Assembly: GCA_036675035.1 (NCBI GenBank)
Contig: JAKFFO010000193.1
Location: forward strand, 1-64,000
DNA: 64,000 bases
Direction of reading: 5' to 3'
Origin: MESE01 sp036675035
GTDB taxonomy: Bacteria; Pseudomonadota; Gammaproteobacteria; Burkholderiales; Burkholderiaceae_D
Position numbers and translations under genes: made by a program
The notes under the pieces: generated by a model
What the model saw: the letters and a program-made list of their open reading frames with translations, nothing else
What the model was told of the DNA's origin: nothing
The model's database searches: none
In this document: piece after piece, positions 1 through 9,400 of the stretch
Layout: every line of letters begins with the position of its first letter
How positions within the stretch are numbered: the stretch's first letter is position 1

Positions 1-788
1 TGTTCCGCACCGACCCACTCCGGCTCGCAGACATCGGATTGGCCGGCGATCACATCGTCCAGAAAACGGTCGCGCCCTGCCACCATCTTGATATCGGCCT
101 TGGTGCGCTGATACACGATGACGCTCTTGACGACGTCGCAGCCGCCCATGCCGATGGCTTCGTCGATGATGGCCTTCAGCGGCAACTGCTTGCCGCCGCG
201 CACTTGTTCGTCGGCGGTGATGACGGCGACTGCGCCGGCATCGATGATCCGCTCTTGCAGCGATTTGGCGGAGAAGCCGCCGAACACGACCGAGTGCGTC
301 GCGCCGATCCGTGCGCATGCCTGCATCGCGGAAATACCTTCGACCGACATCGGCATATAGATGATGACGCGGTCGCCCTTCTTGACGCCGAGCGATTTCA
401 GGCCGTTGGCGAACTTGCAGACTTTCTGGTGCAGTGCCTTGTAGCTGATGCTGGTTGAGCGGCCATCGTCGGTCTCGAAGATGATCGCGGTTTTGTCGGC
501 ATTGCCGTTCTGCAGGTTGCGGTCGAGGCAGTTGTACGAAACATTGAGTTCGCCGTCGTCGAACCATTTGTAGAACGGCGCTTTCGATTCATCCAGCGTT
601 TTGGTGAACGGCTTGTGCCAGTCGAGATTTTCGCGGGCAAGCCTGGCCCAGAAGCCTTCGTAATCGCGCTCGGCTTCCGCGCATAACGCGCGGTAGGCGT
701 CCATGCCGGAAATGGTTGCGTTTTTGACCAGCTCTGCCGGTGGTTCAAAAATTCGGTTCTCTTGCTTCAGGGTTTCAATGTCTGCCAC
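1..788 (-). CDS. acsA: Acetyl-CoA synthetase, N-terminal part (cut by window edge)
   Basis: AMP-forming acetate-CoA ligase, which activates acetate to acetyl-CoA through acetyl-AMP in the cytosol. The first 262 codons are present out of the roughly 650 usual for the family; the rest lies beyond base 1. The N-terminal acetyl-CoA synthetase region (FWARLA, then WFDDGELNVSYNCLDR) is followed by the start of the AMP-binding domain (KKGDRVIIYMPM, ACARIGATHSVVFGGFSA). The start is a GTG at 788 preceded by AGGAG at 799-795. No ATG gives a complete N-terminus. It is transcribed away from the YqhA-type gene, with a 521-base non-coding region between them. Confidence 0.95.
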   Translation of the reverse strand, partial: MADIETLKQENRIFEPPAELVKNATISGMDAYRALCAEAERDYEGFWARLARENLDWHKPFTKTLDESKAPFYKWFDDGELNVSYNCLDRNLQNGNADKTAIIFETDDGRSTSISYKALHQKVCKFANGLKSLGVKKGDRVIIYMPMSVEGISAMQACARIGATHSVVFGGFSAKSLQERIIDAGAVAVITADEQVRGGKQLPLKAIIDEAIGMGGCDVVKSVIVYQRTKADIKMVAGRDRFLDDVIAGQSDVCEPEWVGAE

Positions 789-1309
789 TTTTATCTCCTG
801 CGCGAATGTTAATCTGAAACCAACAAGCAGCAATTTTCGTTTTGACTGACTTCGTTTGCTTCTTGCCGGCGCCGCCTGGTAATGATGTATCGCTTTTGAA
901 TATGCCCGCTTTTAAATGGGTCCGCTTCCACATGGGTCTATTCTATCTTTAACAACATGGTTTGCAGAATCCATCCCGTCATCTGAAACATGCAGGGACG
1001 AAAAGACACTTTCCTGAATCGCTTCACATCGTCCCGCGTCATATCGTCATTTTATTGCGATTTGTCAGCAATGCAATGATTCAGGCACGGACAGCGGGTC
1101 CGCTGTCCTGTTATTGATGCGGCATGAATAAATATGGAGCCGCATCCCCTCACCCCGGCCCTCTCCCAGAGGGAGAGGGTGAAAAATGGGCACGATGAAA
1201 TAGAGACTTCATCGTGCCGAAACAATAAGACCTACCTTGAGCAAGGAAGCGGCCGGGCCGTGTAAAATGCCGGATTGCTTTTCGTCATATTCCACCTGAG
1301 ATCCATTAC
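789..1309. other. Non-coding region between divergent acsA and YqhA-type gene, with two hairpins
   Basis: No convincing gene is present. The region must hold the promoters of acsA (leftward) and of the gene at 1310 (rightward). Two strong inverted repeats lie in its right half. One at 1159-1179 has 9-bp arms around AGA and is related to the dispersed repeats at 3.6, 12.5 and 25.3 kb. The other at 1189-1218 has an 11-bp perfect stem (GGCACGATGAA) and an 8-base loop. Neither is followed by a T-run, so they are not obvious terminators. Confidence 0.6.
1159..1218. repeat. Paired intergenic hairpins, REP-like
   Basis: CCCTCTCCC-AGA-GGGAGAGGG (1159-1179) is followed after nine bases by GGCACGATGAA with an 8-base loop and its perfect complement (1189-1218). 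The 14-mer CCCTCTCCCAGAGG recurs at 25272-25285, which suggests a dispersed palindromic family. Function is unknown; mRNA stabilisation or an attenuator-like structure upstream of 1310 is possible. Confidence 0.6.
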
Positions 1310-1930
1310 ATGAAACTCGACGCATCACCCGATACCGCGCCAAAGAAAAAAATCCATCCCCTCGCCAATTTCATCTTCATGACCCGCTGGCTGCAATTGC
1401 CGCTGTATCTGGGTCTGATCCTGGCGCAATGCGTCTATGTTTACCATTTCTGGGTCGAGCTGTCGGTACTGATCGGCGCCGTGTTCGGCGAACCGCATGC
1501 ATTGGCGCATATCATCGAAGCGGTCAGCATTCCGGGCGCGGCGAATCCGACCAAGCTGACCGAAGCGACCATCATGCTGGTGGTTCTGGGACTGATCGAC
1601 GTGGTGATGATTTCGAACCTGTTGATCATGGTGATCGTCGGCGGCTACGAGACGTTTGTGTCGCGGATGAACCTGGAAAGTCATCCCGACCAGCCCGAGT
1701 GGCTGTCGCACGTGAATGCATCGGTGCTGAAGGTGAAGCTGGCGACCGCGATCATCGGCATCTCGTCGATCCATTTGCTCAAAACCTTCATCAACGCGAG
1801 TGCGTACGACACGAAGACCTTGCTGGCGCAGACCGGGATCCATATCGTATTCCTGTTTTCCGCGATGGCGATTGCGTACAGCGACCGGATCATGGCCGGC
1901 ACTCATGACAAGATCAAGCAAGCTCATTAA
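1310..1930 (+). CDS. YqhA family (UPF0114) inner-membrane protein
   Basis: Predicted integral membrane protein of 206 residues, longer than E. coli YqhA (about 164) because of an N-terminal Lys-rich extension (PKKKIHP) and a C-terminal tail. It shows the family pattern: a hydrophobic helix (LQLPLYLGLILAQCVYVYHF), a second one (EATIMLVVLGLIDVVMISNLLIMVIVGGYE), and two further segments near residues 145-195. The motif GGYETFVSR after the second helix is typical of the family. The biochemical role is unknown. It is followed after 33 bases by fumarase in the same direction, so the two are probably cotranscribed. The ATG has only a weak ribosome site. Confidence 0.85.
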   Translation: MKLDASPDTAPKKKIHPLANFIFMTRWLQLPLYLGLILAQCVYVYHFWVELSVLIGAVFGEPHALAHIIEAVSIPGAANPTKLTEATIMLVVLGLIDVVMISNLLIMVIVGGYETFVSRMNLESHPDQPEWLSHVNASVLKVKLATAIIGISSIHLLKTFINASAYDTKTLLAQTGIHIVFLFSAMAIAYSDRIMAGTHDKIKQAH

Positions 1931-1963
1931 TCGTTACTAATCCTTCCCGACCTCTACTCCATC

Positions 1964-3499
1964 ATGACTACCATCAAGCAGGAAGATCTGATCGAATCCG
2001 TCGCTGCGGCGTTGCAGTACATCAGCTATTACCATCCGGTTGATTACATCCAGCATCTGGCGCGCGCCTACGAATCCGAACAAAGCCCGGCGGCAAAAGA
2101 TGCGATCGCGCAGATCCTGACCAATTCGCGCATGTGCGCGGAAGGCCACCGGCCGATTTGCCAGGACACCGGCATTGTCAACGTGTTCATGAAGATCGGC
2201 ATGGATGTGCGCTTCGAAGGCTTCAAGGGATCGATTGCGGATGCGGTCAATGAAGGCGTGCGGCGCGGCTATGACAATCCTGAAAACAAGCTGCGCGCAT
2301 CGATCGTCGCCGACCCGCTGTTCGAGCGCAAGAACACCAAGGACAACACGCCGGCGGTGATCCATATGGAAGTCGTGCCGGGCAATACGGTCGATATCCA
2401 GGTTGCGGCCAAGGGCGGCGGATCTGAAAACAAATCCAAGTTCGCGATGCTGAATCCTTCCGACTCGGTAGTGGACTGGGTGATGAAAACCGTGCCGACG
2501 ATGGGCGCCGGCTGGTGCCCGCCGGGCATGCTGGGTATCGGCATCGGCGGCACCGCGGAAAAAGCGATGCTGATGGCGAAGGAAGTGTTGATGGAAGACA
2601 TCAACATGTATGAATTGCTCAAGCGCGGACCGCAGAATAAGACGGAGGAATTGCGCATCGAGCTGTTCCAGAAAGTCAATTCACTCGGCATCGGCGCGCA
2701 GGGCTTGGGCGGCCTGACCACGGTGCTGGACGTGAAGATCATGCTGCATCCGACGCATGCGGCATCCAAACCGGTTGCGATGATTCCGAACTGCGCCGCG
2801 ACGCGCCACGCGCATTTCGTGCTCGACGGCTCCGGCCCGGTCTATATCGAACCGCCGTCATTGTCGGAATGGCCGAATGTGCAGTGGATGCCGGACACCA
2901 AGAAATCCCAGCGCGTCGACCTGAACACACTGACCAGGGCAGATGTCGCTTCCTGGAAACCGGGACAAACCCTGCTGTTGAACGGCAAGATGCTGACCGG
3001 CCGCGATGCCGCGCACAAGCGGATTCAGGACATGCTGGCCAAGGGCGAAAAGCTGCCGGTCGATTTCACCAACCGCGTGATCTATTACGTCGGCCCGGTC
3101 GATCCGGTACGCGACGAAGTGGTTGGCCCGGCCGGCCCGACTACGGCAACGCGGATGGACAAGTTCACCGACATGATGCTGGAAAAAACCGGCCTGATTT
3201 CGATGATCGGCAAGTCCGAACGCGGCCCGGTCGCGATCGAATCGATCAAGAACCACAAGTCGGCCTACCTGATGGCCGTCGGCGGCGCCGCGTACCTGGT
3301 GTCGAAAGCAATCAAGAGTGCGCGGGTGGTCGGCTTTGCAGATCTTGGCATGGAAGCAATCTACGAGTTCGAGGTCAAGGACATGCCGGTCACGGTCGCG
3401 GTCGATTCCAACGGGACGTCGGTGCACAACACCGGGCCGAAGGAATGGCAGGAGCGGATTGCATCCAGCATCGGGAAAATTCCGGTGAATGCAGGCTGA
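1964..3499 (+). CDS. fumA: Class I (iron-sulfur) fumarate hydratase
   Basis: Interconverts fumarate and malate in the TCA cycle. The 511-residue length and sequence fit the single-chain class I fumarases, which use an oxygen-sensitive [4Fe-4S] cluster as Lewis acid, rather than class II FumC. Candidate cluster cysteines lie in the N-terminal domain at SRMCAEGHRPICQDTG, at GAGWCPPGMLGIGIGG and at IPNCAATRHAHF. The C-terminal beta domain begins near residue 335 and includes GPAGPTTATRMD and the closing GPKEWQERI. It is probably cotranscribed with the preceding membrane protein. Which fum letter applies cannot be decided from sequence alone. Confidence 0.95.
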   Translation: MTTIKQEDLIESVAAALQYISYYHPVDYIQHLARAYESEQSPAAKDAIAQILTNSRMCAEGHRPICQDTGIVNVFMKIGMDVRFEGFKGSIADAVNEGVRRGYDNPENKLRASIVADPLFERKNTKDNTPAVIHMEVVPGNTVDIQVAAKGGGSENKSKFAMLNPSDSVVDWVMKTVPTMGAGWCPPGMLGIGIGGTAEKAMLMAKEVLMEDINMYELLKRGPQNKTEELRIELFQKVNSLGIGAQGLGGLTTVLDVKIMLHPTHAASKPVAMIPNCAATRHAHFVLDGSGPVYIEPPSLSEWPNVQWMPDTKKSQRVDLNTLTRADVASWKPGQTLLLNGKMLTGRDAAHKRIQDMLAKGEKLPVDFTNRVIYYVGPVDPVRDEVVGPAGPTTATRMDKFTDMMLEKTGLISMIGKSERGPVAIESIKNHKSAYLMAVGGAAYLVSKAIKSARVVGFADLGMEAIYEFEVKDMPVTVAVDSNGTSVHNTGPKEWQERIASSIGKIPVNAG

Positions 3500-3860
3500 T
3501 ACGGGTTTTGTGAATCGCAGTTATTTTGCGCGTCCACCCCGCCATCCCCTTATCGCTGAGGATTACTGACAAGCCGGTGCTGCGTCTTGCCCCCTTCTCC
3601 CGCAGGCGGGAGAAGGGCCGGGGACTCAGAGCACTGCTCTGAGGGTGGTTGAAAGAGCCCAATCTTTCAATTTCCCTCATCCTCCAGCTCTTTACCGCTT
3701 GCCGGATAGGCCAAATGTGCCTGCGAAATTTGTCATTAATTTTCAGCTCTTGCGCGAGAAGGAAATACCGCTCTTCCCCTGTAAGGCGGGAAACAGGAAT
3801 GGCGGGTAAGAGGCCTCCATATGTACCGCCTTTGTTCGTATCGACATAAGCTCGAATACA
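3500..3860. other. Intergenic region holding a dispersed palindromic repeat
   Basis: No gene is supported. Most of the left half is the repeat element at 3558-3686. The right half (3690-3860) is unremarkable and presumably contains the promoter of the glutamate racemase gene, although I could not assign clear -35/-10 boxes. Confidence 0.5.
3558..3686. repeat. Dispersed palindromic repeat, copy 1
   Basis: The element starts with AGGATTACTGACAAGCCGGT and continues with a strong hairpin (CCCTTCTCCCGC/GCGGGAGAAGGG, about 3591-3617). A second, perfect hairpin follows (CTCAGAGCA-C-TGCTCTGAG, about 3625-3643), then GTGGTTGAAAGA and CCCTCA. The same order appears in reverse orientation at 12491-12650. 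Central stem differences between the two copies are compensatory. No coding frame is plausible. Confidence 0.8.
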
Positions 3861-4733
3861 GTGCCTAACACCCTTTCCTCACTAGAACTCACGTCCAGAC
3901 GGCCGATCGCAGCGGACATGCCGATCGGCGTTTTTGATTCCGGCATCGGCGGCCTGTCGGCGCTGCGCCATATCCAGGCTGCCTTGCCGCAAGAACATCT
4001 GCTGTATTTTGCCGACTCCGGCTTTGCGCCCTATGGCGGCAAACCGGAACAGGTGATCGTCGCACGCACGCTCGCGATTGCCGGATTTTTACTGGAGCGC
4101 GGCGCCAAGTCGCTGGTGGTCGCTTGCAATACCGCAACCGGTGCCGCAATCCAGGGTTTGCGCGAGCGTTATCCCGCGTTGCCGATCGTCGGGGTTGAAC
4201 CGGGCTTGAAACCCGCAGCGGCGCTGACGCAATCTCGTATCGTCGGCGTACTGGCCACCGAGCGCACCCTGGGCAGTACCAAGTTCACGTTGTTGCTTGA
4301 GCAAATTACCGCCGCGACCGGAGTACGCTTTCTGCTGCAGCCCTGCACCGGCCTGGCCGATCAGGTTGAAAAAGGCGAATTGCGTTCCGCCGCCACATCC
4401 GCGTTGGTGCGGCGCTATGTCGCGCCGTTGATCGAGGCTGGCGCGGATACGCTGGTGCTAGGCTGCACCCACTACCCTTTCCTGCAGCCGCTGATCGAAC
4501 AGGCCGCGCAACGCATCGACCGGCAGCCGGTCAGCATCATCGATACCGGCGAAGCGGTCGCACGGCAATTGGCGCGCATGCTGTCGCAGCACCGGTTGGC
4601 CCGGCCGGAGAAAAGTATCGGCACGCTGACCTGTTTTACCACCGGTAGCAGCAGCACCATGGAAACCGTAGTGGAGAACCTGCTGAAAATCCGGGCGGAA
4701 GTCATGCCGGTCAAGCGCTTTCCGGCCTTGTAA
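3861..4733 (+). CDS. murI: Glutamate racemase
   Basis: Converts L-glutamate to D-glutamate for peptidoglycan synthesis in the cytosol. The 290 residues carry the family hallmarks: DSGIGG near residue 26, the first catalytic cysteine in ACNTATGA (C89), and the second in LGCTHYPF (C202). The annotated start is a GTG. An ATG 57 bases downstream (3918) gives MPIGVFDSGIGG and matches many homologues, so translation may begin there; neither start has a strong ribosome site. It stands alone between fumarase and tRNA-His. Confidence 0.95.
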   Translation: MPNTLSSLELTSRRPIAADMPIGVFDSGIGGLSALRHIQAALPQEHLLYFADSGFAPYGGKPEQVIVARTLAIAGFLLERGAKSLVVACNTATGAAIQGLRERYPALPIVGVEPGLKPAAALTQSRIVGVLATERTLGSTKFTLLLEQITAATGVRFLLQPCTGLADQVEKGELRSAATSALVRRYVAPLIEAGADTLVLGCTHYPFLQPLIEQAAQRIDRQPVSIIDTGEAVARQLARMLSQHRLARPEKSIGTLTCFTTGSSSTMETVVENLLKIRAEVMPVKRFPAL

Positions 4734-4853
4734 GTTGGGTGAAACGCGAGAAATGTGGAATAAAAATGGCATCGAGCAATAGAGCTCATTTCATAAATGC
4801 GCGCCGGTTCTAGCCGCGTAATCGGTTCACGCAATTGCCCTGCACTATTCAAT

Positions 4854-4882
4854 TTGCCAGCCCGGTTTTAAGTTTGTATAAT
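4854..4882 (+). promoter_or_regulatory. Sigma-70 promoter of tRNA-His
   Basis: TTGCCA (4854-4859), a 17-base spacer and a consensus TATAAT (4877-4882) lie about 58 bases upstream of the tRNA. This is the best sigma-70 match I noticed in the window, as expected for a stable RNA promoter. Confidence 0.85.
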
Positions 4883-4940
4883 GACGAGCTGTTTCGGTGT
4901 GCAACATCCGACATCGGGACAAGTCTGCAGTTCAAGCAAT

Positions 4941-5017
4941 GGTGGCCGTAGCTCAGTTGGTAGAGTCCAGGATTGTGATTCCTGTTGTCGTGGGTTCGAG
5001 CCCCATCGGCCACCCCA
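4941..5017 (+). tRNA. tRNA-His (GTG anticodon)
   Basis: A full cloverleaf can be folded. The acceptor stem is GTGGCCG with CGGCCAC, plus the extra G-1 (4941) opposite C73, the histidine identity pair. The anticodon stem CAGGA/TCCTG encloses a loop with anticodon GTG at 4975-4977. The T-arm has GGTTCGAGCCC, and CCA is encoded at 5015-5017. Confidence 0.97.
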
Positions 5018-5161
5018 TCTCTTTTCCCCATATCCCTGAAGACCCATTGATCGTTTCGTTGCGGCCGGCGGCTTTCGTTGCCCATGAATTCCTGAGATCC
5101 GGCATGCGGGAGCATACGCGACAACCTGTTTCAATTGCGTCCTACCGGAAAACCCTATTGC

Positions 5162-5359
5162 TCAGGAGAGCGGCCTGTAATTCTGGCTGGCGGCTCGTTC
5201 CGCCGTGATGAAGTCCTGCTCCAGGGCGGCGACCTTTTCCGCCTGCGCGATCCTGACCAGTTCGCGCAATGCGCGTTCGAAGATTTGCCGGTCGTATTCG
5301 CTGCTGTTGGCGCCGACTGCTCCGACCAGGAACTCGATCATCTCCGCTGAAGTTTCCAT
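5162..5359 (-). CDS. Small hypothetical protein, 65 residues
   Basis: I do not recognise this protein. It has no signal peptide or membrane helix and looks helical, with charged heptad-like runs (YDRQIFERALRELVRIAQAEKVAALEQDF). A GAGG ribosome site lies nine bases before the ATG, which supports translation. Two further small leftward genes lie upstream of it, but gaps of about 200 and 100 bases make a shared operon uncertain. Confidence 0.5.
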   Translation of the reverse strand: METSAEMIEFLVGAVGANSSEYDRQIFERALRELVRIAQAEKVAALEQDFITAERAASQNYRPLS

Positions 5360-5562
5360 TTCAAGATGCCTCGTAATAAGTTCGACTTGAAAATAAATTC
5401 ATGCAAGCGGCATGCCATGAAGCGATGTTGAATGCATCCAGTGCGCGGTGCTGCCGACATGGCGCCATTCAGCGAACAGGAAAGGCGATCGGATATTTTC
5501 GCGGTCCCGAACGACTGAGTTGCGGGTGCGGGGGTGCCGCCGATCGCCGCGTCCCGGCAGCG

Positions 5563-5826
5563 TCATCCGGTCGGCAATATCCCTTCGAGTGCAAATTTGT
5601 CCAGGCCGTCGTAATTGCGCCGCCGGGCCGGGTGCAGCAATACCCGTAACGCGACATCGATATCCACCATGTACTCCCGGAGGAAGGCGGCGGCACGCCT
5701 GGTTCCTACCAACCCGACAATGCTGATCGCAATTTCGACCGCGTAAGCCCTGACGATATCGCGGCGCTTCGGGTCCGTCAGCAAAAGACTGTCCTGTTCA
5801 TCGCTCGCCCATGTCCGATTGTTCAT
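5563..5826 (-). CDS. Small hypothetical protein, 87 residues
   Basis: Not recognised. The sequence has a mildly hydrophobic central helix (YAVEIAISIVGLVGTRRAAAFLREYM) and a basic stretch (HPARRRNYDG), and looks like a soluble or peripheral protein. The ribosome site is weak (GGGGCGA nine bases before the ATG). It is flanked by two other small leftward genes. It could be a chance frame, although the composition is not that of a simple antisense shadow, because no gene lies opposite. Confidence 0.4.
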   Translation of the reverse strand: MNNRTWASDEQDSLLLTDPKRRDIVRAYAVEIAISIVGLVGTRRAAAFLREYMVDIDVALRVLLHPARRRNYDGLDKFALEGILPTG

Positions 5827-5927
5827 TCGCGTCGCCCCGGTAATTTCCGTCGGAGTCGCGGGTCAAGCCGGAGTTCCCGTGCGGTGCAAAGCCGGAATGT
5901 CCGGCTACAAACATCACCGCGATTGCG

Positions 5928-6140
5928 CTATTTCAGTTCCAGCCTGAAATCGCTATGCCAGCGATGACGACAGCAGATACAAAGCGAGTTGGCGGGCCTG
6001 TTTCCGACATGAACGATGCGACCGACACTTTTGCCGGACGCATTACTGCTCATGACCAGCCTCGTGTTCGGTATCGGAAGACCGCTGACCAGCGGCACCG
6101 ACGCAGCAGCATTACATTTCGGACATCTTTCGACTTTCAT
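5928..6140 (-). CDS. Small zinc-ribbon-like protein, 70 residues
   Basis: A 70-residue protein with two cysteine knuckles, CPKC at residues 6-9 and C54/C56/C57 in LCICCRHRW. They are separated by about 45 residues and resemble a zinc ribbon as found in small nucleic-acid or adaptor proteins. A longer frame starts at 6164, but an AAGGAG six bases before the ATG at 6140 fixes the start there. No partner is evident nearby. The zinc-binding reading is inferred from the cysteine spacing only. Confidence 0.55.
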   Translation of the reverse strand: MKVERCPKCNAAASVPLVSGLPIPNTRLVMSSNASGKSVGRIVHVGNRPANSLCICCRHRWHSDFRLELK

Positions 6141-6495
6141 TGCGACTCCTTGGAATACGCTCAAAAGTCTAACTTACTTGCCGAACGGAAACTACAAGAA
6201 ATTGAAGAAAAATGAATTTCTGTTGCGAGCTCGGGCCGTGTGGCGAGACGCCGCAGCGATTCTTTGCGCTTTCCCCGGTAGCAGCCAAGGCATGCCAAAG
6301 ATAAAGCAGCGCAACCAACCGACGATTGTCATTACGTCACCGTCCGTCGCGTAAACGCAGCATGACTTCCCATGTGTTTGCTTAAGTACATGACGGCCTT
6401 GCAACTGCAGGGACGGGTGTTACACTTTCTTAACATTGATTTATATCAATGAAAATTAATAAAAATTAAAAGTAAAACCGATTCGGGGATTAGTC
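6141..6495. other. Upstream region of the giant surface-protein gene
   Basis: A 355-base region, AT-rich at its right end, that contains the FNR-type box at 6436-6449. A leftward frame at 6192-6404 (70 residues, with a possible membrane stretch) has no ribosome site and is not called as a gene. Confidence 0.5.
6436..6449. promoter_or_regulatory. FNR/ANR-type box, exact consensus
   Basis: TTGAT-TTAT-ATCAA matches the FNR consensus TTGAT-N4-ATCAA at every fixed position. Its centre lies 53 bases before the ATG at 6496. A class II site (centre at -41.5) would put transcription start near 6484, with TAAAAC at 6473-6478 as a possible -10. This suggests induction under low oxygen of the cytochrome-containing operon that follows. 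Confidence 0.75.
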
Positions 6496-9400
6496 ATGGG
6501 CCTTGTTTTTAAGCTGCCTGTAAGCGTCGCGCCGCTGATTTGCAGCCACAGAAATTTCTTGATGTTCCGGTCACGGGAGCCAATAGCTTTCCCGGGTTTT
6601 GTAATTGCCCCTCGAATCGCTGCCAAACGCTGGATATTGTTCTTGATCCTGACGTTTATCTTTTCGTTCAAAGTGCACGCAGTAGGCGACCCGGAAAACG
6701 GCGGAGCAATTTTTAACAATGCGACCACCTACTGCGCTCAATGCCACATTCCGCCAGCGGAACCGGCGTTCGCGCGCCTTCTTGCGGCAAATAATGCCGG
6801 TTTCATCCAGACGGCGATTAATGAAAACAGGGGCGGCGCTTCCACTGCCGGCACCGATTTCATGGGGCAGTTCAAGACAGGGCAACCAAGGGCACTGAGC
6901 ACCGCGCAACTGAACGATATCGCTTCGTACATCGGCTTATTCGTCATACCTACGACCGCCAATACTGCAGCGAGAGTCGGTTACAATTCGGGCTCAAACG
7001 CAATCAACCTGACCGGCAGCATCACGGTAGGTACGCCGTACACTCTGCCCGCTACCGGTGGAATCACGACCTCTGCGCCAACCAATGGGTCAATTACTTC
7101 GTCCAGCGTCAGCGTTGTCAGCGGAAGCGTCGCCACAGTGGTTAACTACACGCCAAACACAGGGTATATCGGCGCCGACAGTTTTACCTATACCGTTCAC
7201 AACGAGGCCGGATCGGCTGTTACCCGCACCGTATCCATTACGGTTAACGCACCACCCGCACCAGTGGTGCTTTCTCCATTCCCCAACGTTGCTTACGGTT
7301 CTTCATCCAACGCGATCGATCTTACGGCGTCGATATCCGGCGTAACGAACGGCGCTGCCGTTACGATCACTTCTGCTCCTGCCAACGGCACCATCAATTC
7401 GGTGGCCGGCAATGTTGTCACCTACACTCCCAACGGAACCTTTTCCGGAAACGATCCGTTCAGCTATACGGTCACAGGCCCGGGCGGCACCTCCAATACC
7501 GGCGTGGTCACCGTCTCGGTCGGGCTGCCGCCGGCGCCAGTCGCCAATGCGGCATCCAGACCCGTCGCGTATAACTCGATCTCGAATGCACTCGATCTTT
7601 CGACAGCAATCACCAATCCGGCGACATCCGTCGCAGTGACGGTCTCTCCGGCCAATGGCACGATCGACTCGGTCGCAGGCACGACAGTCACATACACGCC
7701 TAATAACGGCTATTACGGAGCAGACACTTTCAGCTACACCGCAACCGGTCCCGGCGGCGGCCCGTCTGCGGCCGCAGTGGTGACCGTTACGGTCGGCAAT
7801 CCGCCGGCCCCGGTGACTGCGGCGGTCAATGCAAACGTGCCTTTCAATACCGCGACGCCAATTGACCTGACGCCGTCAATAACCGGGGTGTTTTCCAGCA
7901 TTGCAATCACAACATTGCCGTCCAACGGTAACGTTGTGATTGCAGGCAATGTAGTGACCTACACTCCGACAACCGGGTATAGCGGCGCCGACAGTTTCGC
8001 CTATACCGCGACCGGTCCGGGCGGAGTCTCACCTCCGGCGACCGTGACCATCACGGTAGGTACGCTCGCACCGACCGCAGGGGCGGCTGCAATGACGGTT
8101 TCACTCAACACCGAGACCACGCTGGATCTGGCGCCATTCATCACTGGCTCATCCATCTCCGGAGTATCCATTTCCGCCAACCCGTCACACGGCTCGGTCA
8201 AGGTAAGCGGCACCAGCGTGATCTATACGCCGGTCAATAATTATTTCGGAGCCGATTCATTTTCATATATGGCGTACGGCAACGCGGGCAGTTCGCCGGC
8301 GGCAACGGTCAGCGTAACGGTCACCGGACGGCCGGATCCGACGCGGGATGCCGCAGTCACCGGCTTGATCACATCCCAGGTCGATACCGCCAGGCGGTTT
8401 TCAAGAACGCAGATTTCGAACTTCCAGGGGCGAATGGAATCGTTGCACCGGCGCGGCAATGCGGATCAGGGCAATGGCGAAAGTGCGCGCTTCAATGTCG
8501 GTCCCAGCGAAGCTGCTGGGGCCACGATGCAACAGAGTCCGGGCAAATCGGCGGGTGCGGCATATCAACCGGCAGCATCCCTGAGCGCCGATCCGATGGC
8601 CGGCTTGCTGCACCATCCTCCTTCGTCTGCCGCCACTCCGGTGCCGACCGCCACATCGGTGATTTCGGCTGCGTTAAGCGGCCTGCCGCAGTCCGATCCG
8701 GCAGCGATACTCGGCAACACGCTATTGATCGCGACCAATGCCGCGCAGACCTCCACTCTCAATCTGTCGGCCAGTACCGGCCGGGCGGATGAATCTTCAG
8801 CACTGCCGGACGGTGTCGACGTGTGGATCGCCGGCGGAGTCCGGTTCGGCACGCGGGACCAGACCAGCGCCACAAGCGCAATGCGATTCACGACCGACGG
8901 CGTCAGTATCGGTGCGGACAAGCGATTCCGCGACGACCTCGCGCTGGGTGTCGGATTGGGCTATGCGCAGGACAAGACCAACATCGGCACCGACGGCACC
9001 AACAGCACCGCGAAAAGCGTCACGATTGCCGGCTACGGCAGCTATCAGCCGACCGAAAATACCTTCATCGACGGACTGGTCGGGTACGGCCGGCTTGACT
9101 ATCACACCGACCGTTATGTGACGCCGGCCGGCCAGTTCGCACGCAGCGATCGCGCCGGTGATTTCCTGTTCGGTTCGCTGACCGGCGGCTACGAATTCCA
9201 TACCACCGGGCTGACGCTGTCGCCGTACGGGCGGCTCGATCTTGCGCAGCATCGGCTCAAGCAGGCGACCGAAACCGGCGCCGGCGCATTTGCACTCAGC
9301 TATGCGCGCCAGAACAGTCCGTCGGTACAGTTCTCGCTGGGGCTGCGCGCCGAGTCGGCGCATGAAACCAGTTTCGGATGGATCGCGCCGCGCTTGCGTA

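Noticed and set aside
1189..1218. Hairpin read as a terminator
   Set aside because: The 11-bp stem is strong, but there is no T-run and no gene ends just upstream on either strand.
6192..6404. Leftward 70-codon frame with a hydrophobic stretch (GWLRCFIFGMPWLLPG)
   Set aside because: No ribosome site, unclear start and no recognisable family. It might be real, but the evidence is too thin.
6961..8324. CRISPR-like or satellite DNA
   Set aside because: The periodicity of about 265 bases is coding: it corresponds to five Ig-like protein repeats in one open frame with diverged codons.
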